NCBI RefSeq assembly: GCF_000189635.1
Contig: NW_002476559.1
Location: 1,907,372 to 1,954,886, forward strand
Direction of reading: 5' to 3'
From: Tetrahymena thermophila SB210
Lineage: Eukaryota; Ciliophora; Oligohymenophorea; Hymenostomatida; Tetrahymenidae
Length of the DNA: 47,515 nt
Both the position numbers and the translations under genes were made by a program. This document shows positions 24,772 to 37,346 of this stretch, one piece after another. Within the stretch, counting starts at the first letter, position 1. Each line of letters begins with the position of its first letter. The notes under the pieces are model-generated. The model worked only from the letters and a program-made list of their open reading frames with translations, made no database searches and had not been told where the DNA came from.

Positions 24772-25100
24772 GTGTAAATAATAAAATGTAAAATCAATAT
24801 TATTCCATGTGTGTGTAGTTGTTATAGTAGAATTTAGAATTAATTAATTATAAATTAACATTAAAATTGCTTATAAATTGATCAGTTTACAAGAAGGTAA
24901 AAATAAAAAACCTAAATTAATTTAGTAGAAATCAGAAGATACATTTAAATAAGATAGGATGAATATATTTGCTTTATATTGTCAATAATCCTTTCTCAAT
25001 TTTTATATTTTATAATTCAATAAAAAAATCATAAACTCAAAAAAATTATACATAAAAAAAGAAACAAAAAAATATTTATTTAAATAAATAATTAAAATAA

Positions 25101-25201
25101 GGACCTTTAGCCTGGACTGCATAATTCATTTATGCATTCCATTTTTCAAGTCCAAAAGAAATCCACTCTTGTTTAGAGATGAAACTTCTTCATAGTTTTT
25201 T
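25101..25201 (+). ncRNA. Candidate structured small RNA (unidentified)
   Basis: This island is clearly richer in G and C than the kilobases around it and has no open coding sense. Pairing is visible by eye. TGGACT (25113-25118) pairs with AGTCCA (25149-25154), extended outside by CTTT/AAAG. The interior holds a perfect hairpin TGCATAA-TTCAT-TTATGCA (25118-25136). Further hairpins are CTCT...AGAG (25166-25178) and ATGAA...TTCAT (25179-25193). A run of six T (25196-25201) follows at once, as in an RNA polymerase III terminator. It does not match U1, U2, U4, U5, U6, 5S, telomerase or SRP RNA as far as I can recall their motifs. The composition island extends to ~25243, so the minus strand is also possible. 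Confidence 0.3.
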
Positions 25202-26060
25202 CTTCAGACGGAGAGCGATACATTTATTCATTCCAACCAACTTACAAAAAATAAATTATAAAAAAATAAAATAACATTTCTAATTCTTTTTCATATATAA
25301 AGCATAATTAATTTTTAACATAAAAAATTAAACAATTCATTGTTTTAATAACACAGTTTGCAATACAAATTTTAAATAAACATATTACAAAATTAATACA
25401 AATTTAAATGTTAGATTATAGCATGCACAAAAAAGATAGATAGATGATTTATTACAATTTTAATGATAAATAAAATTTATTGTTTTATGATCTGCTGCAA
25501 ATCAATGCAAGTAGGTAGATCTAAAATTTATTTGGCAAATTTACAAAAAATTTATTTAATTTAAAAGAAATAAATAAATAAAGAGATAAATAGATATTAA
25601 ATATTCAATCAAATATATACAAATATTATACAAAACATGACTATTCATTTCTTTAATATTTACTTCATGAATATTTATAAGAGTTTATCTTCCTTTTTTC
25701 AACATCTAATTTGAAATTCAACTGCAAAATCATTATATTTTAAAATTATTCATTTTTAATAATGAAATGTCAATAAAATATTTATTGAATTAATTATATG
25801 TGTGATTCAATTATTTTATGTGAGATTCAATAATTTTAAGAAGTGTTTTTTAAAATTCAAATGATTAAAAAAAATAAAAATTATTGGTAAAATTTATTGT
25901 TAGACACAAATACTATTTATTTCTAGAACTACAAATGATTTAATCGTTTGTCTTTAGTCATTCAATATAATAATTATTTCTTTTTACTTTAAATAAAAAA
26001 AATATTATCATAATGTTGTAAAATTTATTTTAAAATTTCAAATAAATTAAAAGATCTAAA

Positions 26061-26805
26061 AGTTTGAAATAAATATGCATTTATATTTTTGATATTATAC
26101 TAAACTAAAAAGATTAAGTTATAATTGATTTGTGGTATTATTCCTTAAAAATAGAATGATTTTACAATTAAATAGCAAGATTTTAAGTTTGAAATAAATA
26201 TTCATTTTTTGTATTTTTGATAATATGCTAAAATAATAAGATTAAGTTATAATTGATTTTTGGTTTTAAAAATAGAATGATTTTAAAATTAAATTATTAG
26301 ATATAAAGTTTGAAATAAATATGCATTTATATTTTTGATATTATGCTAAAATAATAAGATTAAGTTATAATTTATTTGTGGTTTTATTCCTTAAAAACAG
26401 AATGATTTACAATTAAATTACAAGATATAAAGTTTGAAATAAATGTTAATTTTTTATATTTTTGATATTATGCTAAATAAGAAGATTAAAATTTAATTGA
26501 TTTGTGATTTTCTTATTAAAAAGTTCAATGATTTTACAATTAAAATGAAGTTTGAAATAAATTAACATTTATATTTTAGATGATTTGTTAAATTAATTAG
26601 TAGGTTAAGATATAATTAATTGATTTGTTGTTTTATTATTAAAAAATAGAATGAATTTGCAATTAAATTACAAGATATAAAGTTTGAAATAAATATATAT
26701 ATATGCATTTATATTTTTGATATTATGTATTCTAAATAAGAGATAGATTAAGATTTAACTGATTTGTTTGTTTGTTTGTGGTTTTATTATTTATTTATAA
26801 TTTAT
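26061..26805. repeat. Six-copy tandem repeat, ~122-bp unit
   Basis: Each unit begins AGTTTGAAATAAAT and continues with a TTTATATTTTTGATATTAT part, then AGATTAAGTTATAATTGAT, TTGTGGTTTTATT and AGAATGATTTTACAATTAAA. Unit starts are near 26061, 26186, 26307, 26431, 26549 and 26681, giving periods of 118-132 bp. Copies differ by small indels, so the array is not very recent. No coding sense in any frame. Confidence 0.85.
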
Positions 26806-26857
26806 TTTATATAATTCAATACATTTTTTAATCAATAACTAACTTAGTATTTTAAAA

Positions 26858-29800
26858 TCAAATATCATCATCATCATGGTTCTCTGATGATTTTGTTTCA
26901 GAGACTGTTTTTTTGACGGTGTTAAAGATATTTTAGAATACCATCAGCTCCTAAACTTTGGTTTTAAGCTTTTGCTTGCTCTTTTCTAGTTATTCGTTTA
27001 GCTTTTTAATAATTTCTTCACAATTTGAATGGTCTTAAGCTATTAATTTAAGCTTGGAAATCTCTTATTCTTAGTTTTGAATTTTTTCTTACATAGTTTG
27101 AATTAATTTTTCATCATATTTAGAAGCTTAATTTTTATAGATTTCAAGTTCTTACTTCAAGTCTGTAATTATTTACTCCTTTTTATTAATTTATTTTTCT
27201 AATCTTTCTAGATCATCATTTTTTTCTAGCAAAGTTATTTGTAGAGAAGACATAATGTTATTATTTTCAATGAATTTTTGCTCCAAATCAGTTTACTTTG
27301 ATTTTAAAAATTCTATTTCATTTTGTTGGCTTTAAATAGTTGTTTTCTTTTATTCAAGTTGTGATTTAAGTGATTCTATTTCATCTTATTTTACACTTAA
27401 TTCTTGCTAATGAGCCATTTTCATAGATTCAATATCTTCCATAATCTTAGCTATTCTTATATTTATTTAAGAAATCTCATCTTATTTTTCTTTAATATGT
27501 TATTCATGGAGTTGGTTAATTTAAACTTTTTCTTGTTCGAACAAGTTTCTTAAATTTTATCTTTCTTATTCGTTTTCATGATTTTATTAAACAAGTCTTT
27601 GATTTAATTCATCAATTTTTTATTGCATTTCTTGATTCAAAATTCTTTTCTCTTCTTCAAACTGCATTTGCAATTAAGCTTTCTGCTTTTCCAATTAAAC
27701 TAAAAGCTCTTAAATTCTTTATTCAAGAACTTAAATTTCTTAATTTTTATCTTAAATTGCACGATTGTGCTAATCTATCAAAACCTGCTTTTCCTGTTCA
27801 TGTTACTACTTCAATTCTTAAGCCATTTAAGTCATTTACTAATTAAGCGATTCGATTTCTTTCTATAATCTTTAAGCTGTTTAATTGTGTTGCTAAATCA
27901 ATTCAGATTTTTATTGTTCATAATCAGACTTGAGTTGCATCTTCTCTACTTCTTGTTGCTAATTCAAGGTCAAAATCTTAGTTTCGTGAAGCTGCTTTTC
28001 AAGAATTAACTTTTAATTAGCATCTTCTAATTGCTAAGTTAATTCTGTAATGCTTTATTCATATTCTTTAGTTTGAGTTCTGAGCTCATCAAATACCAAG
28101 TTATCTCTTTCATATATCTTTTGTATTTCTTCTTTGTGTTCTTGATTATTTTGTGTGAGTTTTCTCTACAAATTATCAATTATCTCTTGCAAGCTTCTCA
28201 ATTTGTCTTCCTCTTTTTCTACTTTTTCTTTATTTTAACTAGAAAACTCATTTAAGATAGCCTGATTCTTTTATAGTTTCTCAATATTTATTGTCTACTC
28301 TTCTTTAAGCATTTAAATTTCAGTTTTAAAAGTTAAAATCTCCAAGGTCATTTGCTCTATAGTTGCTTTTAATTCCTTTATTTCTACTTTTTGCGCATTA
28401 TCTGCATTTTATTCTTATTCCAACAAAGAGCAATTCTTTGCTTCTATTTCTTGTATTTCATTCATCAGCATAGCCTTATCTCTAACAGATTAAACAAGAA
28501 TTTCTTCCTTTTCACTTACTAATTGCAATTCTACTTCTTACTTCTCTTAATATAGCTCCTCATAAGCCTATTTAGCTTCGTTGAGTAAAGCTTTATATTC
28601 TTCTACTAATTTTTTGTAAGGATTGGAAGATGTATTCTGAGTTAGCAAATTGATCTCGTTCTACAAAGATTGTACTTCCTATTCATGGAATGCTTTTTAT
28701 TACTCCATAAGTTGATTTTTTTACTCAATCTCCTTTTTCAGCTTTTCATTCTCAGATGTGAGTGTTTGTCTTTCTATTTATAAATCTTTAATAAGCAGCT
28801 CTGTCTAACCTTAAGCTGATTGTCTTGATCTTTTGACAGCCTCTTCAGGTTCATCTTGATAATTTTAAATGACTTCTTGGTTATGCTCTTAATTGGAGAG
28901 ACGATTTGATGACTCAACATTATCAAAGTTTTATAGAGTTGGTAATTTTACGCCTTATGTGTATTTTTATTATTGTTGATGATTTTCATTGTCTTTTTAG
29001 TAATTGTCTTAATGGCGATTGCTTTAAGGACTTGTATCCTCATCATCATCGTTTTCAGCATGGAATCCAATAGTAGACTCATTCTAAAAGTTGCTGTTTC
29101 CAATCAGTAAATTAAAATTAGGACTCATCATTAATTCTTCATAGTTCTATTAAAACTATGCAGTATGAAGCTTATGCTCTTACAAATTTTATTTATTATT
29201 TGTATTAACTTCTTCCCTATAAAAATTAATTAAATATTTATAAGAATATGCATTAAAAATAAATAAATAAAATAAGGTTACTTATGATGAGAAGTGCTCT
29301 TAGACATATTGCTACCCTCTTATGTAGGATAATTGATAACTCTTTCAGATATATTTTTAAACTCAATAATTCTGCAAAAGTAATTATAAACTGTGTCATA
29401 GTTTGCTGATGATATTTCTTTTATGTGCTAAATGTTGTCTAAAATCATAACGATTAGTAGGTTTTCAACTTTTTTGAACTAAGTTTAAAAAAGATAAATT
29501 AATTATTTTTTACTAAACTTTAAAGAAATTGATTTTACGTTTTGTGTTTTAATCATGAGATCAAGAGCTTCAAAGGAAAACTCAAAGCTGAGGACATTGA
29601 TAAAAAAGGAAGAAAGCATGTCGATAGAGAATTTTTTTAAAAAGTTAGTAACATGTTATATTTGTTAGTCATTTAATTCATGATTAGCTTTAATGACACT
29701 CTAAAAGAAAGCAATTTATGCTACTTGTTCTTTTTAGTCTTGTTGTGACTTGAAATTCATGAATTCAACTATATATTTTGGCAAGACATTTTCATAAAGA

Positions 29801-30923
29801 TGAGTAAAAATAGCATAAGCTACAGCTTCTGAAGAAAAGCATAGCAAATACATAATAAAAACATCTATTTTGATAGGAGTCTTTTCCCACTTGTAATGGA
29901 AGGCTAACTTGTTAATAATTCTACAAAGAGTAATTTATATCTCCTCAAAGCTAATTCCTTTTGTAGAATAGTAAAGGTGAGTTAAAAATGAGTAATTCAC
30001 CTTTGAAAGCATGAATCCTTTATAATTAACATCAGTTTGCTTTACTAACTACTTTTCATAAACTTATTAGTATTTCTTCTCTATACTCTCAATAGTGTTT
30101 GCTTCTTCAGGGTTGGTGCTATTTTCATTTTGGCTTTTATTATAAAAGTTAAAAAAGATTTTAAAAATGTTTCATCTTGTTTATTTTTATAAGTTTAAAT
30201 ATAGATATAAGTTAATCAATTTATAATTTTAGAGTAGCTTTCAATAGTTAATTAAAGTAGTATTTTCTTAAGTTTTTTTATTGGTTAATTTCAATTTAAA
30301 GAAATTAATTACTTGATAAGGTTTAATGTCTTAATCCATTAAATTGCTACTGGAGAATTCTAACAAAATCCTACTACCTATATATCGTTTTATTTTTAAT
30401 ATAGATTTATTCATTATACTTGTTAAATAAAAATTTATATAATTATTTTCTTGCTTGATAACTCACGTAGAGAATAATCAAGAAAATATTCACGAAATCT
30501 AAAACGAAATCCAAATTAATTATTTACTTTGCTTTTGTAATTTTCTGCATAATTCTTCAATTCTTAACTACATACTTGACATATCTTTTTCCTGTCATTT
30601 TCAAATATTTTTTTGCTCTTTACATAAACTATCTGTTGATAATTAAAAAAATCAAATCATTTGCATATAGGAAGATTTATTATGAAGAAACATAGAAATC
30701 AAATAAATTTTTTGTCGTTAAAAATAAGTCAAAAATATACCTTTTGCTTTTCCAATAGACAATCATTGCATGTGCTTCTATGGCATTTGTAGCACTTGGA
30801 TTCCCTGAGGAATAAACCAAATTTTCTGCAGCAAGTTGTGCAGCTCTTTATCTATCCAAAGCTATTTTCAAAAAGATGCTAAGCTATTGTAGCTTTGTCT
30901 AAATTTTATGTATTCTTTCCCAT
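26858..30923 (-). CDS. FYVE-type zinc finger / TBC-like / coiled-coil protein 1
   Basis: Six exons: 30923-30741, 30632-30528, 30377-30313, 30133-29539, 29478-29282 and 29216-26858; 1,167 residues, stop TGA at 26860-26858. The zinc finger (about residues 28-84) has eight Cys in FYVE spacing: CTTC, CYKC, CNDC and CQVC, split by intron 1. The basic RRHHC motif is degenerate (RESKC), so phosphoinositide binding is doubtful. Residues ~97-380 form a helical region with TBC-like motifs (WIKTLNL, INKLAFHYKW, LLCFSSEAVAY, SSFFINVLSFE), without clear Arg or Gln fingers. From ~residue 430 the rest, in one exon, is long coiled coil rich in Gln, Glu and Lys. The tail is VFQNIFNTVKKTVSET plus an acidic end. 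Likely a membrane-tethering or vesicle-traffic protein; that role is inferred. Two paralogues lie immediately upstream. Confidence 0.82.
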
Positions 30924-32828
30924 GATCTATTTAAATTCTGCTTATTTAAGATTTTTTTTGATCTGTTTTGTGTGCTTTTGTGACTTATTAGAGCTAACTA
31001 ACAAAAATATTGATTATTTATTTATTTATTTTCAATGAAATTCAATGTAATTCTTCAGCTTTTTTTTCTAATTATTTATTATTTTTATAGAAGTATCTTT
31101 CTTTGGTTTTGTTCAAATTTAATTAAGTCTGATTGATTGATTTATATTCATTCTAAACATAAAAACTTTGATAAGAGCCACATTAAAAATAATTAATCAA
31201 AAATATCTCAATTAATCAATCAAAAAAAACAAAACAAAATCTTCTGATTAAAATTTGTTTGGACGGACAACCAACAATATAGGAAAACAATTATTTTCTC
31301 ACTTTAAATCTTAAAGAAAAACAAAAAGTCATCAAAATTATCAGAATTAATTCACTATCCTTTGGATATATTTAAAACTATAACCTTTTTATCTTTCACA
31401 TTAGAATTTAGAATAATTTGAATCTTTCTTCAATTTTAACCAAAATTCTCATAAACATCTTTTCTTACTTAATTATTTACTTTCCAACCATTTAAAAAAT
31501 TAAACTATAAATTTATAATTTTTAAAAAGAAAATCTTATTTAATTAATTAAAAATATTTATTCTATTTATTTTTAAACACTTTCTTGTATATTTATTATT
31601 TATACTATCACACCCATAATTTTGTAATTAAATATTTCTTCAAAATAAATTGTGTGTTTTTTAAATATTTAATTAATTTGTAAGCAATTAAAAAGTATCT
31701 ATTTAATAAAATAATTAACTAATGAAATTCTCAATTTTTGCTGTACAAAACCTTACTATTAAAAAAATGGGATTCATATCTTTAATTTTTATTTGAAGAT
31801 AATTCTGAAAAAGTTTAATATTATTATAGCATTTTTGTTAAATAATTTGCATATCTTGCACCAATTTATTTCGTAATAATTAGCTAATTAGATAAAAAAT
31901 CAGTAAACTTATTTCAAAGGAAAAGTATTTTATCCAATTAGATTGCTTATTTAACTATTTATTCAATTTTTTTAGATTAAATTTGTTTGCGATAAAAAGA
32001 TAATAAGAAAAATCAATGTTATTAATTTACAAAATTGTTAAAATTAGAGCTTAAAAAAATATTAATTAATTTATTTTTCATTATTTGGTTGATTTATGGG
32101 AGAAAATATGTTAACTATTAATTTAGTTTATTACCTTTTTAAATACCACTCTATTTAAAATTATGATATTATCCATAAAAAAGCAATCACAAATAAATTA
32201 TTTGCTCTAAATTATTATTATCTGCGTTTACAATTTTTTAAATGATTATTCATAAATAAAAAATTAAATCGATTATTTATTTCTTATCTAATATCAAAAA
32301 ATACCTTATAATTTTCGAATGAGGTAACCTCTACTTTTAAAAAATCATCAAATTTAAACATATTTAAAAATTGAAAATTATATTAAATCTTTACATTTTA
32401 AAATTAAAAATAAAAAAATAATAGGTATTTCTTATAATAATTTATTTATTTATTTATTTATTAATGCAGTAAAAAATTAATTAATTTCATTGATAAATAT
32501 AATAATAATAGATTGATAGGTAGGTATATATATATGTATTCATATATTTAAGTTTACATTTTATAAGTTATTTATTTATTTATTTGAAGATAAAAGATAA
32601 ATTTATTTATTTATTTTTGTAGAAGCTATTAAATTAAATATCCTGTTAATTTTTATATTATTTTTCTGAGAGGAATTCATTCACATTGTATTTATTATTA
32701 TTTATTTTTTATTAGAATATTTTTTTAATAACTTTTTCAAATTAAAAATAGTTATTTTTGTTGTTTAGATTGAGAAAAGTTAGTGATATTAATTTATCAT
32801 CCATCTATCATGAATTAATTATCTTCTT
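30924..32828. other. Intergenic between coiled-coil paralogues 1 and 2
   Basis: No gene found on either strand. A/T-rich DNA with short ATTT runs (near 32445-32462 and 32570-32615). It should hold the promoter of paralogue 1 and the 3' end of paralogue 2. Confidence 0.65.
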
Positions 32829-35800
32829 TCAATCATCGTCTATGTTATCTTCTTCAACGTTTGTGACTGTAGTTTTTACTGAGTTGAATACAGACAAGTA
32901 TTTATTGAGTTCGTTTTGCAATCTGTTAACCTTGCTTTTGAGTTTTTCGATGATCTTTTCATGTTCTTCGCATCTGTTGGTTAGCTTTTCTTGCAATTAG
33001 ATGATTATTTATTCTTTTTCATGGATAATTAAGATTTTGGTTTCTACTTCCTTTGTAATTTCTATTATTTTTTATTCAATGACCATCTTTTCTTATTGTA
33101 AAAGGTTATAGCTTTGGTGAAGTTGGTTGTATTAGTTTTGTTATTCTTAGAGCTATGTTTAATAGGATTCGGTTAAGTGTTGAATATTATCATTCAGCTA
33201 CTTTATTGTTTGCTCATGGGAAACAATAATGAGGGTCTTCTACTCAACTACTTATCTAACTTCAACTAATGTAATTTCTAGAATTCTGATTTACTCTTTT
33301 AAGTGAATAATTTCAGTCTTTCCTTCTTCTATAAGTTACTAGCTTGTTTATTCTTAAAGCAATAATTGATTTCTAAGTTCAACTATTTGTTATTCTTTGT
33401 GTTAATAAATTCTTTCGTAATTTTCCATCTTTTCTTTGTCTTCTAAAACTTGTTATTCAAGCTATTCGATTGTTTTAGATTTTTCAGTGATGACTGTTTG
33501 CAATTCTTAGTTACTTTGAGTTACACTTTATATTTGCTCACCCAATTAAGCGATTTGTTCATTTAATTGAACGATCTTCTCAGTCATTTGGATGACTTAT
33601 TGGTTCAATGAGACTTCTCTCAAGCGAGATTCTTCAAGCTAGGTTCTTAAGTTGATAATTGTTTGCTCATTTTCTTATATTTGTATTTTGAATTCTTCAA
33701 ATATAATGTTGTTGTTTTTAACAGTCAAGTCCATCAAAGTCTTGTGTTCTTAAACGAGAGAGGAGTTGGTCTAGCGCATGGATTCAAGGTTAGATTAAAG
33801 TTCCTTTATTTGAGTCTCAATTGTGGCAGAGTATGAAGATGATTATTCTGACTTCTGAACTAATTCTTTTTTCAAAGATTATTCAGTCTACTTTAGAGTT
33901 TGAACTTCTGTTTACATTACCTAGATTTGGCTGACTTAAGATTAAATTAAAACTTCTTTTTCTTAAATGGTTTTTTCTAATGCAATGATTTTCTAAACAT
34001 ATTCACTGCTTACAGTAGATTTCATTTCTTCTTATTAGAATATCTTTTGTTAGAATTCAGACACTTCTTGCTTCAAGATAGCAGTTTCACGTAAGTGGTT
34101 GACAATAAGTTGCTCTTTTTCTTAAAGCAATTACTGTTCAAGAGAGACTTTCTCTTATCTCTATTCTTCAATCTTTTATTGTAGAGATTAGAGTTCTTTC
34201 CATAATTATTCGATACAAGCATTGTTATGAGGGTGTTGAACTGAAGACTTTTAGTTCTTTTCCATCATTAATACCTTTTCTTGAGTCAAGGCCAAAGTGT
34301 TAGATAAATTTTGACACTCAACAGTCTTTTATTGCAATTAAGATTGAAGTTAAACTCTAATTTGTTCAATCTCCTCATTATTTTGAGAGCCGGAAATAGT
34401 TGATTGCTAGTTAGCGACATAATTTTCAAATTCAATGGATTTTTGATGCAATTAGGTTCTCAATTCTTCAATTTGTAAGTTAAAATTGCTTTCCTATTAG
34501 CTTTGAGATTTTATTAAATTTTCACATTCAATATTCTTTTAAGTCAACATATACAATAGATGCTCAACTTATTGTTATTATTCGCTTTGAACTTAATTGA
34601 TATTGGCATTAGTATTAGCAGTAGGGGTCTCCTAAGATCCTTAAATTTAAGAGCTAGCAAACTAGGAACTGACTAAAGATTAAGTTCTGATTGTTTGGAC
34701 TTCAATTTAAAGTGTTTGTAATTCAGTTCTAGTGATTTATAGTTCATTCTATTAAACTAGAATTTATTGCTTGTATTCCTTGATCTAATTTTCTTATTTG
34801 ATAAGCTATCTCTAGTAAGTAGCTATTTCAGACTTAAGAAGTTCTTCTCTCTTTTTGAATTCTTCATTAAGTTCTTCAGCTACATCGATATCTAAATCAT
34901 GCTAAGCATTTTAAGATTATAAATCTTTTTCTACTTAATTATAGTATACAGAGCTCTTGTATTGCTAAACTTCGATTTATTATGTTTCTCCTTCATCGTC
35001 ATCAGATTCAGTGACATCACCTCCATTTACAGTACTGGGTTATCTTTCAGCTTTCATAGCTGGAACTTGAGCATTTTAACCATTCTCAACAGGAGCAGGA
35101 GGATAATTTCCGTTCAAAGTGGCTCTTTCTTCGTTATTGGCCTAACTTGTAGTAATTTGAGTAAAATCGCCAGTAGTTGTTGAATTCATCACCATAGAGC
35201 TTAAGTATAAAAAGGATATTTTTAATAAATATGAAAATAAATAAATTCCTTTTAAATGAAGGAAAATAAATTATTTTTTACTTGCTTTGCTTGAACATTT
35301 TTGATTCTGCAGTTTCAGTTCTGTTGCCTTCAAAAGTCTTTTCTCCTTTGTACTTTTCTTTTAAATCACTGATTGAAGTGTTACGAATTAAGTGGATAAG
35401 AATTCTCTAATGTTGTTAATTGTCTGTAAATATGCAATCATCTCTCAAATAAGTTTGATGATATCTAATGAGCATGATAAATATTCTCTCTACTTCCATG
35501 TACTTTTTATATAAAAAGTAATTAGATAAACATTAAAGTAAAATAAAATAAATTTGTGGTATTTAAGACAAGCAAGCTCAAGTTGGTAAAATAAAAAGAT
35601 TTATTTTGATTTAATACAAAAAAACCAATAGTTGAGATAAAAACAAACAAATTATTGTAAATTTATAAATAATTTGAATGGCTAGAGAAAGATTAATAAT
35701 TAATTAATTAATTAATTATTCCTCTCAAAAATTTTATAAAAAGATTTTCTGATGACGCGAAGATTTGATTTGTTATAAAAACATAAGAATTATAAATAGC

Positions 35801-37346
35801 TTTAGTTTGCATTCTAACAGTAAAGATACTTTAATCAGATGATCAAAAAAAAAGAAAAATTTAAATTTATAAATAATTAGTTAATTAAAGTATCGAAGAG
35901 CAGCATTTATTTTATTTTCTCATTTTTTTTCATTTGAATCATTTAATTAATTTTATAAATTAGTTTATGATAATTTGAGTAATATCCTAGTCATTTACAT
36001 TCATTACATTTTGGAGGGAAACAAAATCAAGAAAAAATAACAATTTTGAATGAATTTACAGTGTTTTTGGTGATCATGTCATCGATGGAAGTGAAGAAGC
36101 ATTCGAAGCTGAGAATGTCAACATAAAAGGCGGAAAGCATGTCAAAACCTATGAATTGAATAAATCTTGAAATTTGCTTTTGGGAGAAGTCATCAATTTA
36201 GTATTGACTTATCAAGTAGTTCAAAATCTTTTGAATCTTTGTTTGTTAGTTCTAAGAAAGACTTCTTTCCGAAGGGGAAGGAGCTTCACTCATGTATTCA
36301 ATAGCATAGCTTGGGATGTAGTTTGTATAGATTTCGATGAGGATGTGGTAGGCAAGAGCTTCAGAAGTGAGGAACAAAACAAAGTAGGCTATCAAGTGGA
36401 ATTTATTAGGTAGAGTCTTCCATTAGAATCTGAAAGCTAATTTATTCAATAAGCTTACTAAAATCTTGGAGACTTCTGCATCAGTCAACTTTCCTTGAGT
36501 TTAAAATGCAAATTGCTTGAAAGAATAACTCAATTGCTACTTCATTTGAGTAATGTCTATGTTTGAAATTAAGCCCTTAGATTGAGATTTCTTATAAGTC
36601 TCTTCCAAATCTTAGATTTCACTATGACTTTCTGTAGTGCTATTTTTACATAAAAATCATATAAAAACATTTCAAATCCAAATTATATTAAGAGCTATTA
36701 TCACAAGCTCAGCTATTTCTAAATTTAAAATAAACATTTTTTTTTTACGTGATTAAGTTCAAACTTTGAAGCCATCTAAGAGAAATCTAACTAACAGAGC
36801 CATATTATAGGTTGTTCTAATTTTAAGTAAAAATTAAATTCAAAAATCTATCTAAGAGTTAAATGAGGATAAATAATTTTAAATGAATAAATAAATAAAA
36901 TGAAAGAATCTGCTTACTTCTTTACGAAGCTTCTTTTAGAACTTGCTTTCTGCCTTGCAAGGAGAACAAACTCTGTGCTTTTGATTAGGAGCTTAATCGT
37001 ATCCTACAATCTATTAATAAATTTAAATAATGAAATTACATTTGTTTATTGGAAATACTTAAAAAAAACAAAATGAATTTTAGCAATCTAATCTGCTTTT
37101 GGTTTTTAAATGAGTTGAGTTTGAAAATTTTGATCTTAGAGTTCATTGAATATTTGAATTTTCTTGTTAATAGTTAAATTATTTTACAATAAGCTTTTTA
37201 GGAGAGCATTCGCTGCAAACAGGTCTTAGACAACGCTTACAAATATGTTCTCTCAAGAAGAGTTCAAACTTCTTGTTGCAAATAGAACATTTTTTGGCAA
37301 CGCCTCTTGCTGCCTTAACGAGCTATTAAGAAACTGGCTAGTACAT
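32829..37346 (-). CDS. FYVE-type zinc finger / TBC-like / coiled-coil protein 2
   Basis: Six exons: 37346-37188, 37010-36918, 36816-36749, 36639-36060, 35502-35282 and 35199-32829; 1,163 residues, stop TGA at 32831-32829. The FYVE-type finger reads CSIC...FLREHICKRCLRPVCSEC...RVCSPC (about residues 21-76). Of the three paralogues it and protein 3 keep the best basic patch, with a single His in place of the usual two. The TBC-like segment includes LRWLQSLNLI, LVSLLNKLAFRFQW, VLFLTSEALAYHI, YIPSYAIEYM and FDMLSAFYVDILSFE. A Pro/Asn-rich spacer precedes the coiled coil, which fills the last exon. The C-terminus (LSVFNSVKTTVTN then acidic residues) matches that of protein 1. Intron 4 is unusually long (557 nt); its sequence looks non-coding. 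Role inferred: tether or scaffold on endosome- or Golgi-type membranes. Confidence 0.82.

Larger units (their letters stand above)
24772..26857. other. Intergenic with RNA-like island and tandem array
   Basis: Convergent intergenic region between the methyltransferase gene and the first coiled-coil gene. No protein-coding frame is supported. It contains the hairpin-rich island at about 25101-25243 and the ~122-bp tandem array at 26061-26805, both listed separately. The DNA between them (25244-26060) is plain A/T-rich sequence. Confidence 0.65.

Noticed and set aside
32758..36413. Several plus-strand frames of 60-80 codons opposite coiled-coil gene 2 (near 32758, 34962 and 36174)
   Set aside because: They are antisense shadows; the minus-strand frame is continuous for hundreds of codons and matches the paralogues.
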